Source of the DNA: Aidingimonas halophila
GTDB taxonomy: Bacteria; Pseudomonadota; Gammaproteobacteria; Pseudomonadales; Halomonadaceae
DNA: 64,000 bases
Direction: 5' to 3'
NCBI RefSeq assembly: GCF_900106955.1
Contig: NZ_FNNI01000002.1
Span: 186,001 to 250,000, forward strand
Shown: in pieces, positions 25,176-34,367 of the stretch
How the letters are laid out: every line of letters begins with the position of its first letter
Numbering within the stretch: position 1 is the first letter of the stretch
Notes under the pieces: generated by a model
What the model was told of the DNA's origin: nothing
The model's input: the letters and a program-made list of their open reading frames with translations, nothing else
Database searches by the model: none
Made by a program: the position numbers and the translations under genes

Positions 25176-26993
25176 TCAATATTCCAGGTGGAACCGATGA
25201 GATAATCGTTGTTTGAAATCCTTGACCATATGCAAGGCTTCACGTAACAGATCCCGCTCCAATGAGGAGAGTTGCTGCACGACCAGTCGGCTGTCCTGCT
25301 TGCCGGGCTCGGTATCGTGAAGCCGCTCGAGTTGCTGGCGAAGCCGCAACTCCATGAACAGCGATAACGACTCCCCCAGATCTTCGGCAAAACGCGCCTC
25401 CAGTCGACCGTCTTCGACCAATGCATCCAGTCGTTCCAGAGTCGATGTCGGTTGAATACTGCGCTCCAGGGCCAGGGTGCGAACGCCATGAACGATGGGA
25501 AATATGCCCCCTTTCTTGATGTCGATGCCGTGCTGGGGTTTCTTCAGTGTCCCGAATAATGTCAGCGGCGTAGAAAATCGCAGCGCGGCACGGGCAAAAT
25601 AGGTCAACAGCAACTCATTGCCCGAGCAGCGTGAGAACATCGCCTCCCGCAGCGACTGAAGCAGCCGTGAATCGCCACTGACGGCATGCGCATCCAGTAA
25701 AATGGCGAGGTTCATCAGACTGTCCCCGTCACGACGTTCGACCCAGCGATCCAGACGCTGCAACCACTCGCTCAATGTCCCTCGCCACTCCGGGTTGGAT
25801 ACCATGATATTGCCCGGACAAGGGGGGTAGCCCATACGAATCAATGCGTCGGTGAACTCGCCCATACGTCCACTGACATCGGGCCACTCCAGGTCGTCAG
25901 GCAGGATGAGGGCATTGTCCTGGTCGGTCTTGAGAATCTGCTCTCCCCGACCTTCGCTCCCCATCACCATCAAGCAGCAACGATCCCGGTACGGATCGTC
26001 GACGAGAAAGCGCCAGGCCTTGGCCATGATCCGTCCATTGAGTGCGCCGAGCAGCCCCATTGCAAAACGCAGCTTGACGCCCTGCGCCATCAACGCCTGC
26101 ACCAGTTCCGGCGTTCTCGCACTCGCTCGAGCCAACTCATCGAGGCTCGTCGCCTGCTCAACCTGCAGGCTGACGACATAACTGCGACTCGAGAAGTAAC
26201 TCAGTACGTCCATCAGCTCGACGACCCCGATGGGCTTGCCGGCTTCCATGACCACGACGCGTGACACTTTATGACGGGTCATATCGACCAAGGCTTCAAA
26301 GAGGTACTGCTCAGGCCTCACGCTGACCAACTCGAAATGCGCGATCGTCAGCGCGGGAGCGTCCTGAGCCAGACCATCAACCACCAGCGCGTTGAGCAGG
26401 TCGGTTTTGGTCACCATGCCGAACCGCTGACTGTCGCCTACCAGCAGACTATCTGCCTGACTGTCGTTCAGCGACGCGACAGCTTGGGCAATACTCGTTC
26501 CCGCCGACACCACCAGAGGGTCACGCATACACTCACTGACACTGGCCAACATAAAGCCGGCCATGGTCACCCCACCTTGGGCACGATGCTCGGTCAAGAG
26601 GCGGGCTTTATCGGACAAGCGCTGACGAAAGAACTCAGCAAACGCCGGATACGACTCGCATAACTGCTCGAACAGCGCCTTGGGCAGTAAATAGCAGAGG
26701 CTTTCCTGATCGGCTTGAAAGCGATACCGGCTCGAGCCGTTGAGAATGCTGATGGCACCGAACAGATCCCCCGCCGTGTAGTGACCAATGCGGGCTTGTG
26801 ATCGCGGCATCGAGATATCCAGTTCAGCGACTTCGCCCTTGTGAATCACGTACACGAATTCACCGGGCTGCCCCGCATCAAGGATGATTTCTTCGGTGTC
26901 GAAGTAAGCCAGATCGACCCCACTACGCACCCTTTCACGTCCCGGCTCGTCCAGCAAGGTAAAGGGCGGCTGCGAGAGATCGATATCGACCAT
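25176..26993 (-). CDS. cNMP-binding / CBS / DUF294 putative nucleotidyltransferase
   Basis: 605 residues from the ATG at 26993, which has GAGGG eight bases upstream; an upstream extension begins with an unlikely hydrophobic run. Domains in order: cyclic-nucleotide-binding-like barrel (~10-125), two CBS motifs (~150-270), a DUF294 nucleotidyltransferase domain with GSEGRGEQ (345-352) and the metal-binding DQD (357-359), and DUF294_C (~470-600). The family resembles a regulatory uridylyltransferase (GlnD-like). Its substrate is not known. It is divergent from the DUF4212/symporter operon and probably controlled from the same region. Confidence 0.88.
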   Translation of the reverse strand: MVDIDLSQPPFTLLDEPGRERVRSGVDLAYFDTEEIILDAGQPGEFVYVIHKGEVAELDISMPRSQARIGHYTAGDLFGAISILNGSSRYRFQADQESLCYLLPKALFEQLCESYPAFAEFFRQRLSDKARLLTEHRAQGGVTMAGFMLASVSECMRDPLVVSAGTSIAQAVASLNDSQADSLLVGDSQRFGMVTKTDLLNALVVDGLAQDAPALTIAHFELVSVRPEQYLFEALVDMTRHKVSRVVVMEAGKPIGVVELMDVLSYFSSRSYVVSLQVEQATSLDELARASARTPELVQALMAQGVKLRFAMGLLGALNGRIMAKAWRFLVDDPYRDRCCLMVMGSEGRGEQILKTDQDNALILPDDLEWPDVSGRMGEFTDALIRMGYPPCPGNIMVSNPEWRGTLSEWLQRLDRWVERRDGDSLMNLAILLDAHAVSGDSRLLQSLREAMFSRCSGNELLLTYFARAALRFSTPLTLFGTLKKPQHGIDIKKGGIFPIVHGVRTLALERSIQPTSTLERLDALVEDGRLEARFAEDLGESLSLFMELRLRQQLERLHDTEPGKQDSRLVVQQLSSLERDLLREALHMVKDFKQRLSHRFHLEY

Positions 26994-27551
26994 GATGGTG
27001 CCCTCGTTATACGCCTGTCCCGGCGCCATCCCACTGCTACACCACCCCAGGTATTGGCAGGACGCTTTCAGGATAGACACATGTAAATACCGGCGCCTAG
27101 TAAGGAACAAGAGTAGCAAAGAGGCAGCTAGCAATCATACATAGACGATCGTTCTATACTTTAACCAATCCCCCCACAACGATCGTCTAACTAGAGATAG
27201 ACAATGGTCCCATATCGATAAAAAGTCAGCACATACCAACCAGAAAAAACTATATTATCTAATTGATTTTAATGATTTAATTAATTACAAATATTAAAAC
27301 TCACATGAAGTGATACCAAAGTATGGGATTTATTTTTTCCCGGACATTGACCACTATTCAGCTTGTCGCATGCAGGGTAAACCGTGAAAGGTAAACATAT
27401 AGACGATAGTCTATACCTAACAATTAGGTGCAATACCTTCGTATCACTGACTGTGTGTCGAAACGTGTTCTATAGATGCTATTGCCTTATCAAACCATCA
27501 CCAACTCTCACTACGACCTAAAAACTCGAAACACGAATGGAGAGCGACACC
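26994..27551. promoter_or_regulatory. 558-bp AT-rich divergent regulatory region with TAGACGAT motifs
   Basis: It lies between the DUF294 gene and the DUF4212/symporter operon. The octamer TAGACGAT occurs three times: + at 27142 and 27400, - at 27182-27189. The first and second sit on ACGATCGT palindromes (27145-27152, 27179-27186). The third is inside a perfect 7-bp inverted repeat TATAGAC-GATA-GTCTATA (27398-27415), directly followed by ACCTAA-CAA-TTAGGT (27415-27429). A very AT-rich core lies at 27240-27300, where TTGATTTTAATGAT is a weak half-match to an FNR/Anr box. I infer operators for an activator such as the LuxR-type regulator at 34368-35033. Confidence 0.6.
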
Positions 27552-27812
27552 ATGGCTGATGACAAGTCCAATGCCGACGCTTACTGGAAGGCGAATATCC
27601 GCCTGATCACCGGGTGCCTGATCGTCTGGGCACTGGTCTCCTATGGCTTCGCCATTCTGCTAAGGCCGCTACTATCCGGTATTCCGATAGGTGGGACGGA
27701 CCTGGGGTTCTGGTTTGCCCAGCAGGGATCGATCCTGACATTCATCGGCATCATCTTCTTCTATGCATGGAAGATGAACCGGCTGGATAAGCAATACGGC
27801 CTCGGGGAGTAA
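27552..27812 (+). CDS. DUF4212 small membrane protein, symporter subunit
   Basis: 86 residues from the ATG at 27552, which follows GGAGAG by seven bases. Two hydrophobic helices (about residues 18-38 and 53-73) are linked by a short loop, and the C-terminal RLDKQYGLGE is typical of DUF4212. This family is encoded directly before VC_2705-type sodium:solute symporters, here 6 bases apart, and is thought to be their small partner, as YjcH is to ActP. It probably stabilises or regulates carboxylate uptake. Confidence 0.9.
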   Translation: MADDKSNADAYWKANIRLITGCLIVWALVSYGFAILLRPLLSGIPIGGTDLGFWFAQQGSILTFIGIIFFYAWKMNRLDKQYGLGE

Positions 27813-27818
27813 GCCAGC

Positions 27819-29615
27819 ATGAGTCAGTTTGCAATCAATCTGCTATTCGTCGGTGCGTCCTTCGCCCTGTATATAGGGATCGCCATATGGTCACGCGCCG
27901 GATCGACCAAAGACTTCTATATTGCCGGCGGCGGCGTGCACCCAGTCACTAACGGCATGGCAACTGCTGCCGACTGGATGTCCGCCGCCTCATTCATTTC
28001 CATGGCCGGCCTGCTGGCTTCCGGCGGCTATGCCAACTCGACTTTCCTGATGGGATGGACCGGTGGCTACGTCATACTGGCCATGCTGCTAGCACCCTAT
28101 CTGCGCAAGTTCGGCAAGTTCACGGTCCCGGATTTCATCGGCGACCGCTTCTACAGTAACTCGGCACGACTTGTCGCTGTAGTCTGCCTTGTGGTGGCTT
28201 CCGTCACCTATGTCATCGGGCAGATGACCGGTGCCGGCGTCGCCTTCTCGCGCTTCCTGGAAGTGCCCAATACGCTTGGCATCTGGATCGCCGCCGCTAT
28301 CGTCTTCCTCTATGCCGTATTCGGCGGCATGAAGGGGATCACCTATACCCAGGTGGCTCAGTACATCGTCTTGATCATTGCCTATACCATTCCGGCGGTA
28401 TTCATCTCTCTACAACTGACCAATAACCCGATTCCCATGTTCGGGATGTTCAGTACCCACACGGAATCCGGTGTACCGTTGCTGCAGAAACTCGACGATG
28501 TAGTGAATGCGCTCGGCTTCCAGGATTACACGGCCGACGTCGACAACAAGCTGAACATGACATTGTTCACACTGTCGTTGATGGTCGGTACTGCCGGTCT
28601 GCCTCACGTCATCATCCGTTTCTTCACCGTACCAAGGGTGGCAGATGCACGCTGGTCAGCCGGTTGGGCACTCGTGTTCATCGCCCTGCTCTACGTCACG
28701 GCGCCGGCCGTCGGGTCCATGGCCCGCCTGAATCTGATGACGACCATCTACCCGGAAATGAGTGGTCAGGTGGAAAACTATGAAGAGGCGGCCAGCGACC
28801 CGATTCGCTACGAAGAACGCCCTGACTGGATCCGTACCTGGGAGGATACCGGACTCATCGAGTTCGAGGACAAGAACGACGATGGACGCATTCAGTTGTA
28901 CAACGATGGCAATGAGGACTTTGCCGACACCGAAGAGGAACGCGGCTGGGAAGGTAGCGAACTTGACGTCAACAACGACATCCTCGTTCTGGCCAATCCG
29001 GAAATCGCCAACTTGCCAGGCTGGGTCATCGGCTTGATCGCTGCCGGCGGCATAGCAGCAGCACTCTCCACCGCTGCGGGGCTATTGCTGGCCATCTCTT
29101 CTGCGATCAGTCACGATCTGATCCGTAACATGATCAACCCCAATATCACCGAGAAAGGGGAGATGCTGGCGGCACGGATATCCATGGCCGGTTCGATCCT
29201 GGTGGCGACCTATCTCGGGCTGAATCCCCCCGGCTTCGCAGCACAAACGGTCGCCTTGGCCTTCGGCATCGCCGGTGCATCGCTCTTCCCGGCACTGATG
29301 ATGGGGATCTTCTCCAAGCGGGTGAACAACAAAGGTGCCGTCGCCGGTATGCTGGCAGGCCTTCTCGCCACCTTGTTGTACATTTTCACCTACTTGGGCT
29401 GGTTCTTTGTTCCGGAGACCAACATGCTGCCCAATACGCCGGAGCACTGGATGCTGGGTATTTCCCCGCTCTCCTTCGGTGCCGTGGGTGCAGTCATCAA
29501 TTTCACCGTGGCCTTCCTGGTCTCCAATGCCACGGAAGAACCGCCGCAGGAGATCCAGGATCTGGTGGAAAGCGTACGCTCTCCCAAGGGTGCTGGTGCT
29601 GCGACCGCTCACTGA
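27819..29615 (+). CDS. sodium:solute symporter, VC_2705/ActP-like (probable acetate or carboxylate uptake)
   Basis: 598 residues with about 13 membrane helices and the SSS family core (GGGVHPVTNGMATAADWMSAASF near the start, ISSAISHDLIRNMINP later). An acidic hydrophilic segment of about 85 residues (~315-400) interrupts the helices. Within it DKNDDGRIQ (351-359) resembles the calcium loop of EF-hands. The protein should import a small carboxylate with Na+ across the inner membrane. DUF4212 precedes it, a strong terminator follows, and a CrbS-like kinase and acs nearby point to acetate. The substrate is inferred, not shown. Confidence 0.9.
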   Translation: MSQFAINLLFVGASFALYIGIAIWSRAGSTKDFYIAGGGVHPVTNGMATAADWMSAASFISMAGLLASGGYANSTFLMGWTGGYVILAMLLAPYLRKFGKFTVPDFIGDRFYSNSARLVAVVCLVVASVTYVIGQMTGAGVAFSRFLEVPNTLGIWIAAAIVFLYAVFGGMKGITYTQVAQYIVLIIAYTIPAVFISLQLTNNPIPMFGMFSTHTESGVPLLQKLDDVVNALGFQDYTADVDNKLNMTLFTLSLMVGTAGLPHVIIRFFTVPRVADARWSAGWALVFIALLYVTAPAVGSMARLNLMTTIYPEMSGQVENYEEAASDPIRYEERPDWIRTWEDTGLIEFEDKNDDGRIQLYNDGNEDFADTEEERGWEGSELDVNNDILVLANPEIANLPGWVIGLIAAGGIAAALSTAAGLLLAISSAISHDLIRNMINPNITEKGEMLAARISMAGSILVATYLGLNPPGFAAQTVALAFGIAGASLFPALMMGIFSKRVNNKGAVAGMLAGLLATLLYIFTYLGWFFVPETNMLPNTPEHWMLGISPLSFGAVGAVINFTVAFLVSNATEEPPQEIQDLVESVRSPKGAGAATAH

Positions 29616-29665
29616 GTCATAATCGATTCCGCTCGACTCCCCACCGGGGAATGGAATCACAACCC

Positions 29666-29693
29666 CATCGGGCTTCCTGCGGGAAGCCCGATG
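29666..29693 (+). terminator. terminator of the DUF4212/symporter operon
   Basis: Perfect 12-bp stem CATCGGGCTTCC / GGAAGCCCGATG with a 4-nt TGCG loop, followed by GCTTTCGGG. It starts 50 bases after the symporter stop. Confidence 0.8.
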
Positions 29694-29713
29694 GCTTTCG
29701 GGAAGGCTAATTT

Positions 29714-30229
29714 ATGATATGGCATTTGATTGCCGCCATGTTTGCCGGATTAGCAGCAGCCGGTATTGCATTATTGTTACGTGTCATCAGTGGCAAACGC
29801 CTGCCACGCTGGATCATTCCCGCCTTTGCCGGTGCGGGCATGCTGAGCTACCAGGTTCATCACGAATACACCTGGTACAGCCACAAGGAAATGCAGCTAC
29901 CAGACTCGGCCCAGGTTATTTCCACCGAACAGGAAGCCACCTTCTGGCGTCCCTGGACGTACCTGTTCCCCATGACCACGGCATTTACCGTCGTGGATCA
30001 TGACAACCTGTCGACAAACGAAACAGAAGACGAGCGAGTCGTGGAATTCATCCTCTATCGCTTCGAGAAACAGCCGACCGATCAAGTGTCTCACCAAGCC
30101 TATCTGCTCAACTGCTCCGCCGAGGAGATCGTTCCGCTCACCGAAGAATTCGAGCAACGGCAGGATGTCGAGCTTCGGCGTATCAGTACATCAAGCCAAC
30201 TTTACCAAGCGGTCTGCCCGTCATCCTGA
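29714..30229 (+). CDS. hypothetical membrane protein, 171 aa
   Basis: Not recognised. It has two N-terminal hydrophobic helices (about residues 3-23 and 32-48, the second followed by YQVHHEYTWYSHKE). A soluble part of about 120 residues follows, ending in a domain with two cysteines (LLNCSAEE and AVCPSS). The start is an ATG 98 bases after the symporter stop, beyond its terminator and preceded by GGAAGGCT. It lies 62 bases before the CrbS-like kinase on the same strand and may be cotranscribed with it. A role in the sensing pathway is only a guess from position. Confidence 0.7.
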   Translation: MIWHLIAAMFAGLAAAGIALLLRVISGKRLPRWIIPAFAGAGMLSYQVHHEYTWYSHKEMQLPDSAQVISTEQEATFWRPWTYLFPMTTAFTVVDHDNLSTNETEDERVVEFILYRFEKQPTDQVSHQAYLLNCSAEEIVPLTEEFEQRQDVELRRISTSSQLYQAVCPSS

Positions 30230-30291
30230 CAACCCCACTGCCACACATGTACGCATTGCCCTAGAATGGTCGCAGACAGAGGGAGAAGTGC

Positions 30292-33200
30292 ATGTTTTCA
30301 GGTTGGCTACTCATTGCCGTTTCGCTGTTGTATATCAGCATCTTGTTCGCCATCGCTTGGCGAGGCGACCGCCATGCCCAGAAACATGGCCCCAGCCAGC
30401 GGCGTCCGATCATCTACAGCCTGGCATTGGCCATCTACTGCACCTCCTGGACCTTCTATGGGGCAGTCGGGGAGGCTGCCACTGCCGGCTGGTCTTTCGC
30501 CAGCATCTTCATCGGCCCGGTTCTGACCTTTTTGCTGTTCTGGCCGGTCCTGGCCAAGATGATTCGAGTGGCCAAACATCAGAATGTCACATCGATCGCC
30601 GACTTCATTGCCTCCCGTTACGGCAAGACCCAGTCACTGGCCGCCTTCGCCAGCCTGGTCGCCCTCATCGGAACCCTGCCCTATATCGCTTTGCAGCTGA
30701 AAGCCGTTTCAGCCGCATTCATGGTACTTACCGATACGTCGGATGTTACCCGCACGCCCCTGTTCGGCGATACCGCCTTCTATGTCGCCGCCGTCATGGC
30801 GTTGTTCGCCATTCTCTTTGGTACCCGTCATACCGACGCCACCGAACACCATGAAGGTCTGGTTCAGGCCATCGCGTTTGAATCCCTGATCAAGTTGGCG
30901 GCTTTCCTGATTCTCGGTGCTTACGTGACATGGGGGCTATTCGATGGCCTCGGCGACTTGCTGGGCCGAGCCGAGAACTACATGCAATTGCAGCAGCAAC
31001 TGGCCGAACAGAATTTCGGTGGCAGTTTCTGGGCCCAGACACTGTTGGCGATGCTGGCGATCCTCTGCCTGCCGAGACAATTCCATGTCGCTGTGGTGGA
31101 AAACACCCATCGCGATGACGCCAACAAGGCGCGCTGGCTGTTCCCGCTCTATCTGCTGGTCATCGGCTTCTTCGTCCTACCGCTTGCCGCTGCCGGCCTC
31201 ACGATGTTCCCCGACGGCAGCGTGGATCCCGACACCTTTGTGTTGGCGATTCCCATGGCCACCAATAACAGTCTGTTGACGCTCCTGACGTTTATCGGAG
31301 GCTTCTCGGCCGCTACAGGCATGGTCATCGTGGCTGCCGTGGCAATCTCTATCATGATCTCCAACGAGATCGTCATTCCGTTATTATTCCGGCTACGCTG
31401 GTTCGACACCAAGGCACGCGATTATGGGCGCCTGGTGCTGCGAGCCCGACGTATCACCATCGTCGTCATCCTGGCGATGGCATACGGCTTCTATCAGCTG
31501 ATTGCCGAATTCAGCACGCTGGCATCCACCGGCATGCTCTCGTTCGCCGCTGCGGCTCAGTTCGCCCCCGCCCTGTTGGGCGGCTTGTACTGGAAACGCG
31601 GCAACCGCATCGGCGTCATCGCCGGCATGAATGTGGGCTTCGCCATCTGGGCGTACACGTTGCTGCTCCCCACGCTGATCAATGCCGGCGTCCTGCCCGA
31701 AGCCTGGCTCATCGGCGGTCCTCTGGGCATAGAATGGCTGTCGCCAACGCAACTCTTCGGCCTCAACATCGGCGACAGTTTCACCCATGGCGTCATGCTG
31801 TCACTGGGCTTGAATCTGTTCGGCTACATCTTCGTTTCGCAGATGACGCCACAGCGGGTCGTCGAACGCATTCAAGCCTCCTTGTTCGTCGATAGCGTCG
31901 AAACCCGCCAGACGTCTGTCAATCGCCCCTGGACCGGAGCGACGACGGTCGGGGATCTCAAGGTGCTGTGTGAACGCTTCCTGAGTGCCAACCAAGTTGC
32001 CAGAGCGTTCGACGACTACGGCCAGCGCTCCGGTAAGCCGCTCGACGATACCGCCCGTGCATCCATCGATGTCATTCAGTTCACCGAACGCTTCCTGGCC
32101 TCGGTGCTCGGCGCATCCTCGGCCCGGATCGTGGTCAACTCCGCGCTACAAGGCCGTGGCATCGGCATTTCCGATGTCATCTCGATCGTCGATGAAGCGT
32201 CACAGGTTCTCGAGTTCAACCGTGCACTGCTGCAGGCCACCATCGAGAACATCAATCAGGGCATCAGCGTGGTCGATCAGAATCTGCGACTGGTGGTATG
32301 GAACCAACGCTATCTGGAGTTGTTTCGCTTCCCCGATCACCTGATACGTGTCGGCGCACCGATCGACAAGATATTCCGTTACAACGCCCATAATGGCGAG
32401 TACGGCCCCGGCGACCCGGAAGAGCATGTCGACCTGCTGATCGACAACATCCGTCAGGGCCATCCTCATCGCTATGTCCGTTATCGCCAGGACGGTACCG
32501 TACTCGAGGTACAAGGCAATCCCATGCCTGGCGGCGGCTTCGTCTACACCTATCAGGACATTACCCAGCAGAAGCGTACCGAGGAAGCCCTGATACGCTC
32601 GGAAAACAATATCCGCATCTACACCGATAACGTTCCGGCCCTGATCGCCTACTTCGATAAGGAGTGCCGCTACCTGTTCACCAACCGCGCCTATGAGCAA
32701 GTATTCGATGTCGATCGTAACGCCGTCATCGGTGAGCGCTTCGCCGATGTCATGCCCGCGGGTATCACCAAGGCCAGGGAGCCCTGGATGCGTCGCGCGT
32801 TGGAAGGAGAACGCGTCAGCTTCGAGATCTCGCGCGATGACAATGAAGGTGGCACACGTTACCTGCTAGTGACTTATACTCCCCATTTCGGTGATAACGG
32901 TACGATTCTGGGCTTTTTCGCCTTGTATCAGGACATCACCGAACGGCGGCTGGCGGAAATGGCGCTCAAGGAAACCAACGAGAACCTGGAGGAACGGGTT
33001 CGCGAACGCACGCAAGCGCTCTCCGAAGCCAACGCCGCCCTGCGCCAGGAAAACCGTGTTCGTGCTGAAGCTGAACAGGCGCTGCGCCAAGCCAAGCAGG
33101 TTGCGGAAGACGCCAACACCTCCAAGACCCGCTTCCTCGCTGCTGCCAGTCATGACCTGCTGCAACCGCTCAATGCAGCACGCCTGTTCACCTCCGCATT

Positions 33201-34245
33201 ATCTCAGCAGACCGACGTCGACAATCTGAACACCACTATCGGCCATATCGATAACTCATTACAGTCCGCTGAAGAGTTGTTGAGCACCCTGCTGGATATT
33301 TCCAAACTCGATGCCGGCGCCCTGACACCACGTCGCAGCCACTTCGCACTAGCGGATATCTTCCGCCCTTTACGCTCAGAATTCGAGGTCATGGCCGAAG
33401 AGAGGGGGCTGGATCTGGTGGTCGTTCCCACGGCGCTGTGGGTGGATAGCGATGCCCAGATGCTGCGACGGATCATCCAGAATTTTCTCTCCAACGCCAT
33501 TCGTTATACGCCTCACGGCCGAGTGTTATTAGGGTGTCGGCGTCATGGCGACCGACTGACGATCGAAGTCTGGGATAGCGGTCCAGGCATTCCCGAATCC
33601 AAGCTCAGCGAAATTTTCCAGGAGTTTCGCCGTCTGGATCAGAGTAGCCGTCACAAGGAGAACGAAAAGGGGCTCGGGTTGGGGCTATCGATCGCCGATC
33701 GAATGAGTCGTGTCCTGGAGCACCCGATTCATGTGCGATCCAAGGAGGACGTAGGCACCTGCTTTTCGATCAGCGTTCCTGTCGTGGCTGCGGGGGCTGG
33801 TACGACGACGGAAGAGGACGCTCCCGCTCGTCGGGCCGGCAATAAACTCGCCGGCGCCCGAATTGTCTGCATCGACAACGAAACGCTGATCCTGGAAGGC
33901 ATGCGAGCCATGTTGAGTGGTTGGGAATGCGAGGTGTTCACCGCCACATCGATCGGTGGTGCCAAATCGATCCTTCGGCACCTGGATGAAGATCCCGACG
34001 CCATCCTCGCCGACTACCACCTTGATAACGAGGTCACTGGCTTGATGGCACTCGACGCGCTGGCCGAGCGTTTCGACGGTCCCGTACCGGGTATCGTGAT
34101 CACTGCCGACCGTACCGAGGAAGTGGCTGAAGAAGTCAAACGTGGTGGCTATCAGATTCTACTCAAGCCCGTCCGTCCCGCCGCCCTGCGCGCCCTGTTG
34201 ACGCGCACGCTACAAGCCAATCGAGCTGCGAGGCAGGAAAGTTAG
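30292..34245 (+). CDS. crbS: CrbS-like hybrid sensor histidine kinase with SSS transporter domain
   Basis: 1317 residues. Residues ~1-500 form a sodium:solute-symporter-type domain with about 13 helices. Two PAS domains follow (~645-760 and ~773-885), then a coiled coil, HisKA with phospho-acceptor His954 (AASHDLLQPLNA), a HATPase with NAIRY and GLGLGLSIADRM, and a C-terminal receiver with Asp1241 (ILADYHL). This layout matches CrbS of Vibrio and MxtR of Pseudomonas, which control acs and carbon use in response to acetate. Its presumed partner regulator is encoded convergently. The preceding small membrane gene may be in the same transcript. Confidence 0.92.
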   Translation: MFSGWLLIAVSLLYISILFAIAWRGDRHAQKHGPSQRRPIIYSLALAIYCTSWTFYGAVGEAATAGWSFASIFIGPVLTFLLFWPVLAKMIRVAKHQNVTSIADFIASRYGKTQSLAAFASLVALIGTLPYIALQLKAVSAAFMVLTDTSDVTRTPLFGDTAFYVAAVMALFAILFGTRHTDATEHHEGLVQAIAFESLIKLAAFLILGAYVTWGLFDGLGDLLGRAENYMQLQQQLAEQNFGGSFWAQTLLAMLAILCLPRQFHVAVVENTHRDDANKARWLFPLYLLVIGFFVLPLAAAGLTMFPDGSVDPDTFVLAIPMATNNSLLTLLTFIGGFSAATGMVIVAAVAISIMISNEIVIPLLFRLRWFDTKARDYGRLVLRARRITIVVILAMAYGFYQLIAEFSTLASTGMLSFAAAAQFAPALLGGLYWKRGNRIGVIAGMNVGFAIWAYTLLLPTLINAGVLPEAWLIGGPLGIEWLSPTQLFGLNIGDSFTHGVMLSLGLNLFGYIFVSQMTPQRVVERIQASLFVDSVETRQTSVNRPWTGATTVGDLKVLCERFLSANQVARAFDDYGQRSGKPLDDTARASIDVIQFTERFLASVLGASSARIVVNSALQGRGIGISDVISIVDEASQVLEFNRALLQATIENINQGISVVDQNLRLVVWNQRYLELFRFPDHLIRVGAPIDKIFRYNAHNGEYGPGDPEEHVDLLIDNIRQGHPHRYVRYRQDGTVLEVQGNPMPGGGFVYTYQDITQQKRTEEALIRSENNIRIYTDNVPALIAYFDKECRYLFTNRAYEQVFDVDRNAVIGERFADVMPAGITKAREPWMRRALEGERVSFEISRDDNEGGTRYLLVTYTPHFGDNGTILGFFALYQDITERRLAEMALKETNENLEERVRERTQALSEANAALRQENRVRAEAEQALRQAKQVAEDANTSKTRFLAAASHDLLQPLNAARLFTSALSQQTDVDNLNTTIGHIDNSLQSAEELLSTLLDISKLDAGALTPRRSHFALADIFRPLRSEFEVMAEERGLDLVVVPTALWVDSDAQMLRRIIQNFLSNAIRYTPHGRVLLGCRRHGDRLTIEVWDSGPGIPESKLSEIFQEFRRLDQSSRHKENEKGLGLGLSIADRMSRVLEHPIHVRSKEDVGTCFSISVPVVAAGAGTTTEEDAPARRAGNKLAGARIVCIDNETLILEGMRAMLSGWECEVFTATSIGGAKSILRHLDEDPDAILADYHLDNEVTGLMALDALAERFDGPVPGIVITADRTEEVAEEVKRGGYQILLKPVRPAALRALLTRTLQANRAARQES

Positions 34246-34281
34246 CGCGCGACGCGTGATCCGTGAACCGGCTTTGGCCAA

Positions 34282-34338
34282 CGTCATAAAAAGCGAACCC
34301 CACGACTTTCAGGCCAGTGGGGTTCGCTTTTTATGACG
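34282..34338. terminator. bidirectional terminator between kinase and regulator genes
   Basis: A perfect 22-bp inverted repeat (34282-34303 with 34317-34338) around a 13-nt loop. The stem ends in AAAAAGCGAACC on the left and GGTTCGCTTTTT on the right, so each strand has a GC-rich hairpin followed by T5. It lies between two convergent genes and should terminate both. Confidence 0.92.
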
Positions 34339-34367
34339 GCCTACAGCTCATTGCTGACAGCTGAATT

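Noticed and set aside
27263-27276. FNR/Anr box TTGATTTTAATGAT in the symporter regulatory region
   Set aside because: Only the left half site matches; not enough to call a site.
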